Shown in pieces: positions 37,801 to 46,621 of a DNA stretch of 64,000 nt. The DNA lies in assembly GCF_024584705.1 (NCBI RefSeq), contig NZ_CP097384.1, forward strand, positions 2,790,001-2,854,000, read 5' to 3'. This stretch comes from Blastopirellula sp. J2-11 (GTDB lineage: Bacteria; Planctomycetota; Planctomycetia; Pirellulales; Pirellulaceae). Below the pieces are notes generated by a model. That model was not told where the DNA came from, made no database searches, and worked only from the letters and a program-made list of their open reading frames with translations. How positions within the stretch are numbered: the first letter of the stretch is position 1; the number at the start of each line of letters is the position of its first letter. A program made the translations under genes and the position numbers.

Positions 37801-38925
37801 ATGTCGAGCGAAACAGCTCCTCCCACACCCGCCAAGCCGCGCGAGTCGCTCGGTTTTTGGCGAGAATCCTGGCGAAATTTTCGCCGTCGTCCCCAAGCGA
37901 TGGCGGCGTTGTCGTTCGTCGTGTTCCTCTCCCTGGTCGCTTTGACGGCGCCGATGATTGTCGGCACGCGTCCGATCATCTGCGAGTACAAGGGAGAGAT
38001 CTATTTTCCGGCGACGTACTACTACTACCGCATTCTTGGCCTAAACACGCAAGCCTACAAAACCGAGGCCGTGTTCACCAACGACAAGTTTCGCGGCGTC
38101 TATCCCGGCAATCTGAAAAAGAACGATCCTGATAGCTGGGCGATTTGGCCCTTGGTCTATCAAGATCCGTATCGCCCGATCGAAGCCGATGAATGGCCAG
38201 GCCAACCGGCAAGCCCGTCCGGCATTCAGGGAGCTCCCAACAAGTACAACCTGTTGGGGACCAATGACGATGGGGTCGACGTCTTTGCGCAGATGGTCCA
38301 CGCGACGCAGATCTCGCTGTTGGTCGGCTTCGTCTCGATGGGGATCGCTGCATTCATCGGCGTGATCGTCGGCGCGTTGTCCGGATTCTATGGCGGTTGG
38401 ATCGATATCATTCTCAGTCGCGTCATCGAAGTGGTGATGTGCTTGCCGACGTTGATATTGATCCTCGCCGTTCGATCCATCTTGGATGACATTACGATCT
38501 GGCACTTGATGGTCTTGATTGGGGCTACTGGGTGGACCGGCATCGCACGACTCACACGCGCCGAATTCATGAAGATCCGCGAGATCGAATATGTCTCGGC
38601 GGCGCGATCGCTTGGCGCCGGCCAGATGCGATTGATGTTCGTGCATATCCTGCGAAACGCGCTGGCGCCGATTCTGGTGCCGATTTCGTTTGGCATCGCT
38701 TCCGCGATTTTGACCGAAGGAGCATTGAGCTTTCTGGGCTTTGGCGCTCCGCCGCCGAATCCCAGTTGGGGAACGCTGCTGAGTGAAGGTCGGACGAGGA
38801 TCCAGACAATGTGGTGGCTGGTCGTTTATCCCGGCATGGCGATTTTCTCGACCGTGCTCGCCTACAACCTGATCGGCGAAGGCGTTCAAGAAGCGACCGA
38901 CCCGCGGACGCGTGAGACGTCGTAG
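37801..38925 (+). CDS. Peptide ABC transporter permease, DppC/OppC/YejE type, with long loop
   Basis: 374 residues. The N-terminal helix AMAALSFVVFLSLVALTAPMI is followed by about 90 non-membrane residues rich in Tyr/Pro (YFPATYYYYRILGL, PLVYQDPYRPIEADEWPGQP) before the DppC core begins at GTNDDGVDVFAQMVHATQIS. The EAA loop is EYVSAARSLGAGQMRLMFVH near 260-280. The exported loop is longer than in DppC and reminiscent of YejE, and may contact the binding protein. Confidence 0.93.
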   Translation: MSSETAPPTPAKPRESLGFWRESWRNFRRRPQAMAALSFVVFLSLVALTAPMIVGTRPIICEYKGEIYFPATYYYYRILGLNTQAYKTEAVFTNDKFRGVYPGNLKKNDPDSWAIWPLVYQDPYRPIEADEWPGQPASPSGIQGAPNKYNLLGTNDDGVDVFAQMVHATQISLLVGFVSMGIAAFIGVIVGALSGFYGGWIDIILSRVIEVVMCLPTLILILAVRSILDDITIWHLMVLIGATGWTGIARLTRAEFMKIREIEYVSAARSLGAGQMRLMFVHILRNALAPILVPISFGIASAILTEGALSFLGFGAPPPNPSWGTLLSEGRTRIQTMWWLVVYPGMAIFSTVLAYNLIGEGVQEATDPRTRETS

Positions 38926-38952
38926 ACGCATACTTCTCAGACGAATTGAATC

Positions 38953-40875
38953 ATGACTGACACGCTTGTCCAAATCGATCATCTCAAGACCTATTTCCAC
39001 ACCGAAGATGGCGTGGTGAAAGCGGTCGATGACGTTTCGCTGCACTTTGACGCCGGCACGACGATGGGAATCGTCGGCGAATCGGGATCTGGCAAGAGCG
39101 TGACGTCGCTAACGATCATGCAGCTGCTCGCCAAGTCGGCCCATATCGAAAGCGGTTCGATCTCGTTTCTGGGACGCGATCTGGTGAAATTGCCAGAGAC
39201 CGAGATGCGCAAGATCCGCGGCAAAGATATCGGCATGATTTTTCAAGAGCCGATGACGTCGCTCAACCCGGTCTTTACCGTCGGCGCGCAAGTGGCCGAA
39301 GCGATCTTGTTGCATCAGAAGGTGACCAAAGCCGAAGCCAAGCAGCGCACGATCGAACTGTTTGACGAGGTCGGCATTCCTGATCCAGAGCAACGCGTCA
39401 ACTCGTATCCGCATCAGATGTCTGGCGGGCAAAAGCAACGCGTGATGATCGCGATGGCGCTCTCTTGCAATCCCAAACTGCTGATCGCCGACGAACCGAC
39501 GACGGCGCTGGACGTAACGATCCAGGCGCAGATTCTCGACATCCTGCGCAAGTTGCGAGACCAGCGCGGCATGGCGGTTCTCTTTATCACGCATGATCTC
39601 GGCGTGATCGCCGATATCGCCGATCATGTGACGGTGATGTATCGCGGCAAGATTGTCGAACAGGGCGACGTCGTCTCGATCTTCGAAAACCCCCAGCATC
39701 CTTACACCAAGGGTTTGTTGGCTTGTCGGCCCCGGCTCGACACCAAATACAAGCTGTTGCCGACGGTCGATGACTTTATGGAGGTCGTTACCGAAGGGGA
39801 CGAGACGAAGATCATCGAGAAGTTTGTCGATGAGAAACGCCTGAACGAATTGATGACGACCGGTCGTGGACGTTTGCTGCATCCGCAGGCCGAACTGGCC
39901 GCGATGGGGCATCCTTGGGAAGAGGGGCATCACGCCGATGACGCCAAGATGGTTGCGGAAGGTGAAAAGCCGCTGTTGGAAGTTCGCGGTTTGCATGTCC
40001 ACTTCCCGATTCGTAAAGGACTTTTTCGCGGCGTCGCCGGTCATGTGAAAGCGGTCGACGGAATCAGCTTCAATGTCTACCGCGGGCAGACCCTTGGGTT
40101 GGTCGGCGAATCAGGTTGCGGGAAAACCACCACAGGGCGCGCAATCATTCAATTGATTCGACCCACGTCAGGCGAAATGTTGTTTGACGGGATCGATCTG
40201 GCGAAATTGAACCCCGCTGCTTCGATCCTCGATTCTTGGCCTCCGATCATGCTCGATCGCTGGTCGAAGTCGAAACAACTCCGTCGATTGCGCCGCCGTT
40301 TTCAGATCATCTTCCAAGATCCGTACGGAAGTTTGAATCCGCGGATGACGGTTCAAGCGGCGATCTGCGAGCCGATGGTCATTCAAGGGATCGGCAAAGC
40401 GAAAGAACGCCGCGATCGCGCGGCCGCGTTGTTAGAAGAGGTCGGGCTGAACGCTTCCCATTTGCGTCGCTACCCGCATGAATTTTCGGGCGGTCAGCGC
40501 CAGCGGATCTGCATCGCGCGAGCTTTGACGGTCGAGCCTGAGTTTTTGATTTGCGACGAGTCGGTTTCGGCCCTCGACGTCTCAGTTCAGGCCCAAGTGT
40601 TAAATCTTCTGAAAGATTTGCAGCTTCGCCGCGGTCTGACTTACCTGTTTATCAGCCATGACCTGAGCGTGGTGAAGTTCATGTCGGATATGATCGCCGT
40701 CATGAACCAGGGGAAGATCGTGGAGTTTGGCCCGGCAGACAACATTTACGCCAATCCGCAGCAGGAATATACCAAACGGCTAATCAGCGCCACGCCGCAG
40801 GATGACCTGGATCATATTCGCCGCCGCCAAGCGGAGCGGAAAACTGCCCTAGCGGCCCGCCTTTCAGCAGTTTAG
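38953..40875 (+). CDS. Fused double ATPase of the peptide ABC transporter (DppD-DppF, YejF-like)
   Basis: 640 residues with two complete ABC domains in one chain. First: Walker A GESGSGKS near 41, signature [12 protein letters not shown], Walker [13 protein letters not shown]. Second: Walker [12 protein letters not shown] near 386, signature [12 protein letters not shown], Walker [13 protein letters not shown]. About 90 residues join them, and the second has an insertion before its Q-loop ([20 protein letters not shown]). Both ATP sites look active. It ends the operon and is followed by a hairpin at 40909. Confidence 0.94.
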   Translation: MTDTLVQIDHLKTYFHTEDGVVKAVDDVSLHFDAGTTMGIVGESGSGKSVTSLTIMQLLAKSAHIESGSISFLGRDLVKLPETEMRKIRGKDIGMIFQEPMTSLNPVFTVGAQVAEAILLHQKVTKAEAKQRTIELFDEVGIPDPEQRVNSYPHQMSGGQKQRVMIAMALSCNPKLLIADEPTTALDVTIQAQILDILRKLRDQRGMAVLFITHDLGVIADIADHVTVMYRGKIVEQGDVVSIFENPQHPYTKGLLACRPRLDTKYKLLPTVDDFMEVVTEGDETKIIEKFVDEKRLNELMTTGRGRLLHPQAELAAMGHPWEEGHHADDAKMVAEGEKPLLEVRGLHVHFPIRKGLFRGVAGHVKAVDGISFNVYRGQTLGLVGESGCGKTTTGRAIIQLIRPTSGEMLFDGIDLAKLNPAASILDSWPPIMLDRWSKSKQLRRLRRRFQIIFQDPYGSLNPRMTVQAAICEPMVIQGIGKAKERRDRAAALLEEVGLNASHLRRYPHEFSGGQRQRICIARALTVEPEFLICDESVSALDVSVQAQVLNLLKDLQLRRGLTYLFISHDLSVVKFMSDMIAVMNQGKIVEFGPADNIYANPQQEYTKRLISATPQDDLDHIRRRQAERKTALAARLSAV

Positions 40876-40908
40876 AAAGGTGATTCTTCTTTGCTCTCAG
40901 GAGGCAGG

Positions 40909-40934
40909 AAGCAGATCGGATAGTGATCTGCTTT
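40909..40934 (+). terminator. Terminator of the peptide ABC operon
   Basis: AAGCAGATC-GGATAGT-GATCTGCTT then TG, a 9-pair stem 33 bases past the last stop. A second hairpin CCCACG...CGTGGG follows at 40966-40989. Confidence 0.6.
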
Positions 40935-41057
40935 GTACGAATTGCCCCCAAAAAGCGTGATTTCGCCCACGATGTGAACCCGCCGTGGGTATTTTGGCTC
41001 TTCTGGTAGTTCGGACACGAATCATCCCCCCCTACCCTCGTTCAGGTTGTCGCTATA

Positions 41058-41978
41058 ATGTCGAATTCCACTACTATGACCGCCTCCTTAGGCGCAGTTC
41101 CAACCCCGGCAGAGTGCATGTCGTCGCAGCAAATTTATATCAACGGTAAGTTCTTTAGCAAAGAAGAAGCGGTCGTCAGCGTCTTCGACCACGGCTTGCT
41201 CTACGGCGATGGGGTTTTTGAAGGAATGCGGGTCTACGAGGGGAAAGTTTTTCGGATGGCGCAACATCTGAAACGCCTATACGACTCGGCCAAAGCGATC
41301 ATGCTGCAAATCCCGATTCCGATCGAAGGGATGCGGAGCGCTGTGCTGGAAGCAGTGGAGAAAAACGGACTGGACAACTGCTATATCCGTCTGGTCATCA
41401 CGCGCGGCGCCGGCACTTTGGGACTCGGTCCCGAGCGGACCTCGAATCCGCAAGTGATCATCATCGTCGACAAGATCGCGCTCTATCCAGAAGAACATTA
41501 CCGCAACGGGCTAGAGATCGTCACCGCCAGCACGATTCGCAATCATCCCGGCGCGTTGAGCCCGCAGATCAAGTCGCTGAACTACCTGAACAACATCATG
41601 GCGAAGGTCGAAGCTTCGAAGGCGGGTTGCCTGGAAGCGTTGATGCTGAACCACAAGGGCGAAGTCTCGGAATGCACGGCCGATAACATCTTTATCGTCC
41701 GCAACGGCGTTCTGATGACCCCGCCGACCGACGCCGGCATCCTCGAAGGGGTGACCCGCGAAGCGGTGCTCGAGCTTGCAAAAGAGGCCGGCGTTCCAAC
41801 TGAAGAAAAGACGCTGACCCGACACGATGTTTACATCGCCGACGAATGCTTCATGACCGGCACCGCCGCCGAAGTGATTGCCGTGGTTCGCATCGACGGA
41901 CGCCCCATTGGTGACGCTCGGCCTGGTCCGATCACCCTCAAGCTGCAAGAGCTGTTCCATAAACTGGCCCGCTCGTAA
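41058..41978 (+). CDS. ilvE: Branched-chain amino acid aminotransferase (class IV PLP)
   Basis: Transfers amino groups between leucine, isoleucine or valine and 2-oxoglutarate. 306 residues from 41058; an internal ATG at 41118 (MSSQQIYINGKFF) gives the more usual length, and the extra N-terminus looks unstructured. Motifs: VFDHGLLYGDGVFEGMRVYEG, the PLP lysine in SPQIKSLNYLNNIMAK, EALMLNHKGEVSECTADNIF, GILEGVTREAVLELA and ADECFMTGTAAEV. D-amino-acid aminotransferase is the main alternative in this fold, but the GVFEGMR and GTAAEV motifs favour IlvE. Single gene. Confidence 0.88.
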   Translation: MSNSTTMTASLGAVPTPAECMSSQQIYINGKFFSKEEAVVSVFDHGLLYGDGVFEGMRVYEGKVFRMAQHLKRLYDSAKAIMLQIPIPIEGMRSAVLEAVEKNGLDNCYIRLVITRGAGTLGLGPERTSNPQVIIIVDKIALYPEEHYRNGLEIVTASTIRNHPGALSPQIKSLNYLNNIMAKVEASKAGCLEALMLNHKGEVSECTADNIFIVRNGVLMTPPTDAGILEGVTREAVLELAKEAGVPTEEKTLTRHDVYIADECFMTGTAAEVIAVVRIDGRPIGDARPGPITLKLQELFHKLARS

Positions 41979-42045
41979 GAAGTAGCCGATAACACTGCCG
42001 ACGATACCCAGCGCTATCGATGCTGCAACGGTAAGTCTGAAGAGC

Positions 42046-42062
42046 GGCAGGCACGGCCTGCC
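42046..42062. terminator. Bidirectional terminator hairpin between convergent genes
   Basis: GGCAGGC-ACG-GCCTGCC, perfect 7-pair stem, midway between the stop of ilvE and the stop of the dehydrogenase. No T-run on either side. Confidence 0.5.
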
Positions 42063-42068
42063 CTATGC

Positions 42069-43415
42069 TTACGCACGGACGATCTTCTCTCGTCCGTGCT
42101 TCACGTTCTTGGTTGCGTTTCTGGTGTCGATCACCAGCTGCGAGTGGGTGACGATCTCTTGATAGTCGTACTCATCGTGATCGGTGACAATCATCACCGC
42201 GTCGAACGACGCCAGATTTTCTGGCGTTAGCTCGACGCTGGTCAAATCGGGCAAGTCGTAGTGCCGCATCGCCGGCAATTTTGGGATGAAGGGATCGTTG
42301 TACGAGAGGACGGCGCCCCGCTCGGCCAGCAGTTCCATGATCTTGAACGACGGGCTCTCGCGCGGGTCGTCCACATTTTTCTTGTACGCGGCGCCCAGGA
42401 TCAGCACTTTGCTGCCGTTAGCCGGTTTGCGAACCAGGTTGAGCGCGTCGCACAGTTTCTGAACGACGTACTGCGGCATCGACGTGTTGATCTCGCCGGC
42501 TAGTTCAATAAACCGGGTCGGCATCTCATTCGCGCGGGCTAACCAGCTGAGATAGAAGGGATCGATCGGAATGCAGTGTCCGCCGAGTCCCGGCCCTGGG
42601 TAGAACGCCTGAAAGCCGAACGGCTTGGTCTTAGCAGCTTCGATCACTTCCCAGACGTCAATGTCGAGCCGATCGAACAGCAGCTTCAGTTCGTTCACCA
42701 GCGCGATGTTCACCGCGCGATAGGTGTTCTCAAGGATCTTGCAGGCCTCGGCGACTTCGCAGCTACTGACGGGAATCGTTTTGACCACCGCCTGAGCGTA
42801 AAAAGCGTCGGCGATTTGCAAACTAACCGGGTCGTAGCCGCCAACCACTTTGGGAATCGCGCTGGCGGTGAAGTTGGGATTGCCGGGATCTTCCCGCTCA
42901 GGGCTGTAGGCCAAGAAGAAGTCGACACCCGGCGTTAATCCTGACTTGGCCAGGATCGGCGCGACGACATCGCGCGTCGTGCCGGGATAGGTGGTGCTTT
43001 CCAACACGACCAATTGCCCAGGACGAAGATTCTCGGCGATCATCTGCGCCGTCGACTCGACATAGCTGAGATCGGGATCACGATTCGCGGTCAGCGGCGT
43101 TGGGACGCAGATCAGCAGAATGTCGGCTTCCTTCAAGCGCTGGGGATCGCTGGTCGCGGCAAATCGCCCGCTGGCGACCCAGGCGGCGATCCACTTCGAA
43201 TCAACATGCTTGATGTAGCTCTCGCCGCGCGTCAGCGCGTCGACCTTGCGTTGGTCGACGTCAAATCCCAATGCCGAGAATTCGCTGCCGATAAAGGCCT
43301 GCACGAGCGGCAGTCCAACATAGCCCAGTCCGATGACCCCCACTTTGGCTTGTTTGGTGAGGATCGCCTGTTGAAGTTGGGCTGCTAATTGCTGGGTGCT
43401 AGCGTGTTTGCTCAT
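42069..43415 (-). CDS. Nucleotide-sugar dehydrogenase (UDP-N-acetylglucosamine 6-dehydrogenase, WbpA-like)
   Basis: 448 residues. NAD-dependent four-electron oxidation of a UDP-sugar to its uronic acid, feeding surface polysaccharide. Rossmann motif VGVIGLGYVGLPLV near residue 25, ESTTYPGTT, the catalytic cysteine in GPGLGGHCIPIDPFYLSW near 280, and C-terminal LILGAAYKKNVDDPRESP. The PGLGGHCIPIDPFYL form resembles WbpA/WecC-type enzymes more than UDP-glucose dehydrogenase. The GT2 glycosyltransferase at 44383 could act on related glycans but is on the other strand. Confidence 0.9.
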   Translation of the reverse strand: MSKHASTQQLAAQLQQAILTKQAKVGVIGLGYVGLPLVQAFIGSEFSALGFDVDQRKVDALTRGESYIKHVDSKWIAAWVASGRFAATSDPQRLKEADILLICVPTPLTANRDPDLSYVESTAQMIAENLRPGQLVVLESTTYPGTTRDVVAPILAKSGLTPGVDFFLAYSPEREDPGNPNFTASAIPKVVGGYDPVSLQIADAFYAQAVVKTIPVSSCEVAEACKILENTYRAVNIALVNELKLLFDRLDIDVWEVIEAAKTKPFGFQAFYPGPGLGGHCIPIDPFYLSWLARANEMPTRFIELAGEINTSMPQYVVQKLCDALNLVRKPANGSKVLILGAAYKKNVDDPRESPSFKIMELLAERGAVLSYNDPFIPKLPAMRHYDLPDLTSVELTPENLASFDAVMIVTDHDEYDYQEIVTHSQLVIDTRNATKNVKHGREKIVRA

Positions 43416-43762
43416 GGTTTCCGTCGTCGAAAGCTTCGCAGTTGACTTATCAGCCTGTTGAAAAACGCCCTCGTGGCGTTGTTCAACCTCGCCAAGTTCA
43501 GAGCGGAGCTCTTCACGGCTCGCAAAATAACGACTTACGTCGCTATTTTGGGCGTCTCATCCCTGAGACGCAGCAGCCGGTTGAGTAAACCAACAAGCTG
43601 CTAATTTCAAATCGTAATTCTAGCACAGACCTCTTTACCCGTATTTCGCGAACGTTTTGCCAGAAACTTTCGTCTAAGGACCTAAGGTGTCGGGCTGACT
43701 GCGATACATACAGCAGGCGAGAGTGACTCGCTAATAACCGCAGGAAGCAAAGGAATCAAATC
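43416..43762. repeat. Multi-hairpin dispersed element upstream of the dehydrogenase
   Basis: 347-base gap. From 43457 to 43602 four hairpins follow one another: GTTGAAAAACGCC/GGCGTTGTTCAAC (43457-43487), CAAAATAACGAC/GTCGCTATTTTG (43523-43550), GCGTCTCA/TGAGACGC (43552-43571) and AGCAGC/GCTGCT (43572-43602). The opening CAGCCTGTTGAAAAA resembles transposon ends, but no transposase is present. May be a structured RNA, a mobile remnant or a leader of the dehydrogenase mRNA. No gene seen. Confidence 0.55.
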
Positions 43763-44071
43763 ATGTCGAAATATTACGTGGAATCGGGTTCGGTCCGTCT
43801 GGTCATTCAAGCTGCTGACGCTCGCCGCGCTGCACTTTGGTCGGTCCATCGCGTGATGGAGCAGGTCTTGCCGCTGGTCGAAGAAGTGCCGGACGAAATG
43901 GATCAAGAGCCGGTCGGCGGCATGGTCTTGGGAGACGCGATCACGTTGAACGAACAGGGCTTTGGCCGGCTTGCCGACACCCAATACGACACGATGGACG
44001 TGGTCGCCGAATGGAGTCAGCTGATGCTGGTGCTAGACAAAATTGAAGGCCTGGCGCGAGGAGTTTGCTAA
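43763..44071 (+). CDS. Small acidic protein of unknown function
   Basis: 102 residues, MSKYYVESGSVRLVIQAADAR, soluble, with an acidic middle (LVEEVPDEMDQEPVGG) and GDAITLNEQGFGRL. The frame is compact, has an AGGAAG about 14 bases before the ATG, and uses codons like the neighbours, so it looks real. No domain recognised. Its stop is at the edge of a dispersed hairpin element. Confidence 0.65.
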   Translation: MSKYYVESGSVRLVIQAADARRAALWSVHRVMEQVLPLVEEVPDEMDQEPVGGMVLGDAITLNEQGFGRLADTQYDTMDVVAEWSQLMLVLDKIEGLARGVC

Positions 44072-44284
44072 ATGGCGACATGCATCGGGTTAGCCGCGAT
44101 AGCTTCGCTATCGGGGCCGACGAAGTCGGTAAGAGGCGTCAACCCGAGGGGGAATTCCACCGCAGTGATTTGCTTACCCTTTGAATGTCGCGTTGCTCCG
44201 ATTCGCAACCAGCCGGGGTCCAAGGCCTCCAACGGCTGCGCCGTCTCGATAGCGGAGCTATCGCGGCCAACCGAGATCGCCATT
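44071..44284. repeat. Dispersed inverted-repeat element, GATAGC family, copy B
   Basis: 214 bases with outer inverted ends AATGGCGA / TCGCCATT and the same internal blocks as copy A at 3253: CGATAGCTTCGCTATCGGGG, CGACGAAGTCGGTAAGAGGC on the left and GGCTGCGCCGTCTCGATAGC, GGAGCTATCGCGGCCAACC on the right. Its left edge touches the stop codon of the preceding gene. Confidence 0.75.
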
Positions 44285-44382
44285 GAGGTTGTCCCCCAAC
44301 AGGCATTTGGCTACACTTCGCCTCATCAATTTGCGTAGGAAGTGGTTGCGGCATGGAAGCTAGCAAAAGAGGATCGCATAGC

Positions 44383-45369
44383 ATGGGCGTTTCGGTCGTC
44401 GTTCCGATTTACAACGAACTAGAAAATATCCCTCTGCTTTACGAACAGATTCATAACGTCGTCGCCAAATTGGATCGACCGTATGAAATCATCTTCGTCG
44501 ACGATGGATCGAATGACGGCACTTTGGGTCGCGTTCAGGAGATCGCCGCGAGCGATCAACACGTCAAAGTGGTCGAGTTCCGCCGCAACTATGGCCAAAC
44601 AGCCGCGATGCACGCCGGCATTCAATACGCTTCGCTCGACGTCGTCATCACCATGGATGGCGATCTGCAAAACGATCCGACCGATATTCCAATGATGTTG
44701 GCGAAGATTGACGAAGGTTACGACTTGGTGCATGGTTGGCGGAAGAATCGCCAAGACACGTTCATCAATCGCAAGCTGCCGTCGAAGATCGCCAATTGGC
44801 TGATCTCGAAAGTGACGAAATTTCCGATTCATGACCTGGGCTGCACGTTAAAAGCGGTCCGCCGCGAGATCGCTCAAGAGCTGGAACTCTACGGCGAGAT
44901 GCATCGATTTATTCCGATCTTGGCCCATCAACGCGGCGCTCGTTGCGTGGAAGTCGTCACGCAGCATCATCCGCGACGCTTCGGAACCACTAAATATGGC
45001 ATCGGACGTACGACTCGCGTCGTGCTGGATCTGTTGACCATCACCTACATGCTCAACTTCTTTTCGAGCCCGATGAAATTATTCGGCCGCTTGGGGCTGG
45101 GTTGCTTGGTGCTGTCGATGGCGTCTGCGCTCGGCGTAGTCGGCATGAAGTTGGCTGGCGGCGTCGATATGACCGGCAATCCGTTGCTTCTGCTCTGCGT
45201 GCTTTCGACGATTATGGGGGGGCAGTTTTTTAGCTTAGGCATGATCGGCGAAGTCAACGCGCGAATCTACTATTCGGATCAGCGAAAACAGCCTTATGCT
45301 GTACGGTCGCTGACCAATTTTGAGCATGACTATGATCCTGCGGTGCCGCTGGATCGACGCGCGGCTTAG
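44383..45369 (+). CDS. Family 2 glycosyltransferase, DPM1/GtrB-like, with two C-terminal helices
   Basis: 328 residues from ATG 44383 ([17 protein letters not shown]); an in-frame ATG at 44353 adds ten. GAGG about 10 bases before 44383 supports the shorter form. GT-A features: [50 protein letters not shown] as the DXD-type metal site, and [13 protein letters not shown]. Two helices close the protein ([40 protein letters not shown]). Such enzymes load a sugar onto a polyprenyl phosphate at the membrane. Confidence 0.9.
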   Translation: MGVSVVVPIYNELENIPLLYEQIHNVVAKLDRPYEIIFVDDGSNDGTLGRVQEIAASDQHVKVVEFRRNYGQTAAMHAGIQYASLDVVITMDGDLQNDPTDIPMMLAKIDEGYDLVHGWRKNRQDTFINRKLPSKIANWLISKVTKFPIHDLGCTLKAVRREIAQELELYGEMHRFIPILAHQRGARCVEVVTQHHPRRFGTTKYGIGRTTRVVLDLLTITYMLNFFSSPMKLFGRLGLGCLVLSMASALGVVGMKLAGGVDMTGNPLLLLCVLSTIMGGQFFSLGMIGEVNARIYYSDQRKQPYAVRSLTNFEHDYDPAVPLDRRAA

Positions 45370-45405
45370 GCGCTGCGCATGTCGTCAGCCTTTGTCAGTT
45401 GCGAT

Positions 45406-45439
45406 ATGATACGGAAGATCGTTTGATTTTTCGTATCAT
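45406..45439. terminator. Hairpin between glycosyltransferase and oxidoreductase
   Basis: ATGATACG and CGTATCAT as a perfect 8-base inverted repeat with an 18-base centre ending in TTTGATTTTT. It could be a terminator for the glycosyltransferase or an operator of the next gene, which starts 24 bases later. Confidence 0.4.
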
Positions 45440-45462
45440 GCCCCCGCCCAGGTTGACGCACC

Positions 45463-46458
45463 ATGAAAGCCGCTTTCTTTACTGAGCCCGGTCCTCCCTC
45501 CGTCATTCAATACGGCGACATGCCGACTCCTTCGGTGGGGCCGCGACAAGCGCTTGTCAAAATGACGGCCGTCTCGGTCAATCCGATCGATACCTACATC
45601 CGCGGCGGCGCCGCTTATTGGGATTTGCCCCAGCCGTATGTCATCGGCGCCGATCTGGCCGGCGTGGTCGAAGAAGTCGGCGCCGAGGTCCGCGATTTAA
45701 AACCAGGCGACCGCGTTTGGTGCACCAATCAAGGTTTTCACGGCCTGCAGGGTACATTCGCGGAATACTGCGCGATCGACGCCGATTGGCTCTACAAGTT
45801 GCCGGATGGAGCGCAGGATCGCTGCGCCGCCGCTTGCGCACTGGTGGGGATCACGGCGCATCTTGGCCTGTTCAAAGAGAACGCCAATCTTCAGCCGGGC
45901 GAAACGATCTATATCCAAGGGGGCTCTGGCGGCGTCGGCTCGATGGTGGTTCAAATGGCGAAGCTTGCCGGAGCCCGCGTCATCGCTGCGGCAGGCAGCG
46001 AAGAGAAAGCGGCGATCTGCCGCGATTTGGGCGCCGATGAAGTGGTGCTCTACAAGTCAGAAAATGTCGGCGAGCGGATCAAAGAATTGGCGCCCGAGGG
46101 AGTCAACATCTTTTGGGAAACGCAGCGCGAGCCGAACTTTGACCTGATTGTGGATGCGCTCGCCGAACGAGGCCGGATCGTGTTGATGGCAGGCCGGACC
46201 GCTCGTCCCGAGTTTCCGGTCGGTCCGTTCTACGTCAAGCAAGGTCGCATGTACGGGTTTGTGATGTTCAAAGCCTCTGCGGCCGAAATGCGCGTTTGCG
46301 GCGAAGAGATTAGCGGTTGGCTGGCCGCAGGCAAATTGAAAAGCCAGATCGGCGCCGAGTTCCCGCTCAGTGAAGCGGCGAAGGCTCACGCGTTGCAAGA
46401 AGGGAATACGCTGCATGGTCAGCAAACCCTGGCTGGCAAAATTGTGTTGCACCCGTGA
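45463..46458 (+). CDS. NADPH:quinone oxidoreductase family protein (MDR superfamily)
   Basis: 331 residues, zinc-independent medium-chain dehydrogenase/reductase. Motifs: VSVNPIDTYIRGG, PYVIGADLAGVVEEVG, LKPGDRVW, the nucleotide site IYIQGGSGGVGSMVVQMAKLAGARVIA near residues 150-175, and a C-terminal IVLHP. No structural or catalytic zinc cysteines are evident. Likely reduces quinones or enones with NADPH; exact substrate unknown. Standalone gene. Confidence 0.9.
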   Translation: MKAAFFTEPGPPSVIQYGDMPTPSVGPRQALVKMTAVSVNPIDTYIRGGAAYWDLPQPYVIGADLAGVVEEVGAEVRDLKPGDRVWCTNQGFHGLQGTFAEYCAIDADWLYKLPDGAQDRCAAACALVGITAHLGLFKENANLQPGETIYIQGGSGGVGSMVVQMAKLAGARVIAAAGSEEKAAICRDLGADEVVLYKSENVGERIKELAPEGVNIFWETQREPNFDLIVDALAERGRIVLMAGRTARPEFPVGPFYVKQGRMYGFVMFKASAAEMRVCGEEISGWLAAGKLKSQIGAEFPLSEAAKAHALQEGNTLHGQQTLAGKIVLHP

Positions 46459-46530
46459 TTCGCGCTTGCGGGTGAACTACAATAGTTCCAACGTTGATCG
46501 CACCCGCCTCTTCGTAGCTCGAATGATTAT

Positions 46531-46599
46531 CCGTAGGGTCCGCTGTGCGGACCAAGAATCGTCAAACGATTCGGATGGTCCGCACAGCGGACCCTACGG
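46531..46599. repeat. Perfect 24-base-arm hairpin (GTAGGGTCCGC element)
   Basis: Arms at 46531-46554 and 46576-46599 are exact complements beginning CCGTAGGGTCCGCTGTGCGG. The centre holds AGAATCG TCAA ACGATTC, itself pairable. Immediately before it, 46511-46522 is TTCGTAGCTCGA, the same sequence that forms the outer arm of the element at 47731. The pair brackets the NHL-propeller gene. Confidence 0.75.
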
Positions 46600-46621
46600 C
46601 TGCACAAGGAATAATCCTGCA

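Noticed and set aside
43451-43602. Intact insertion sequence
   Set aside because: The CAGCCTGTTGAAAAA start resembles a transposon end, but no transposase frame or matching opposite end is present.
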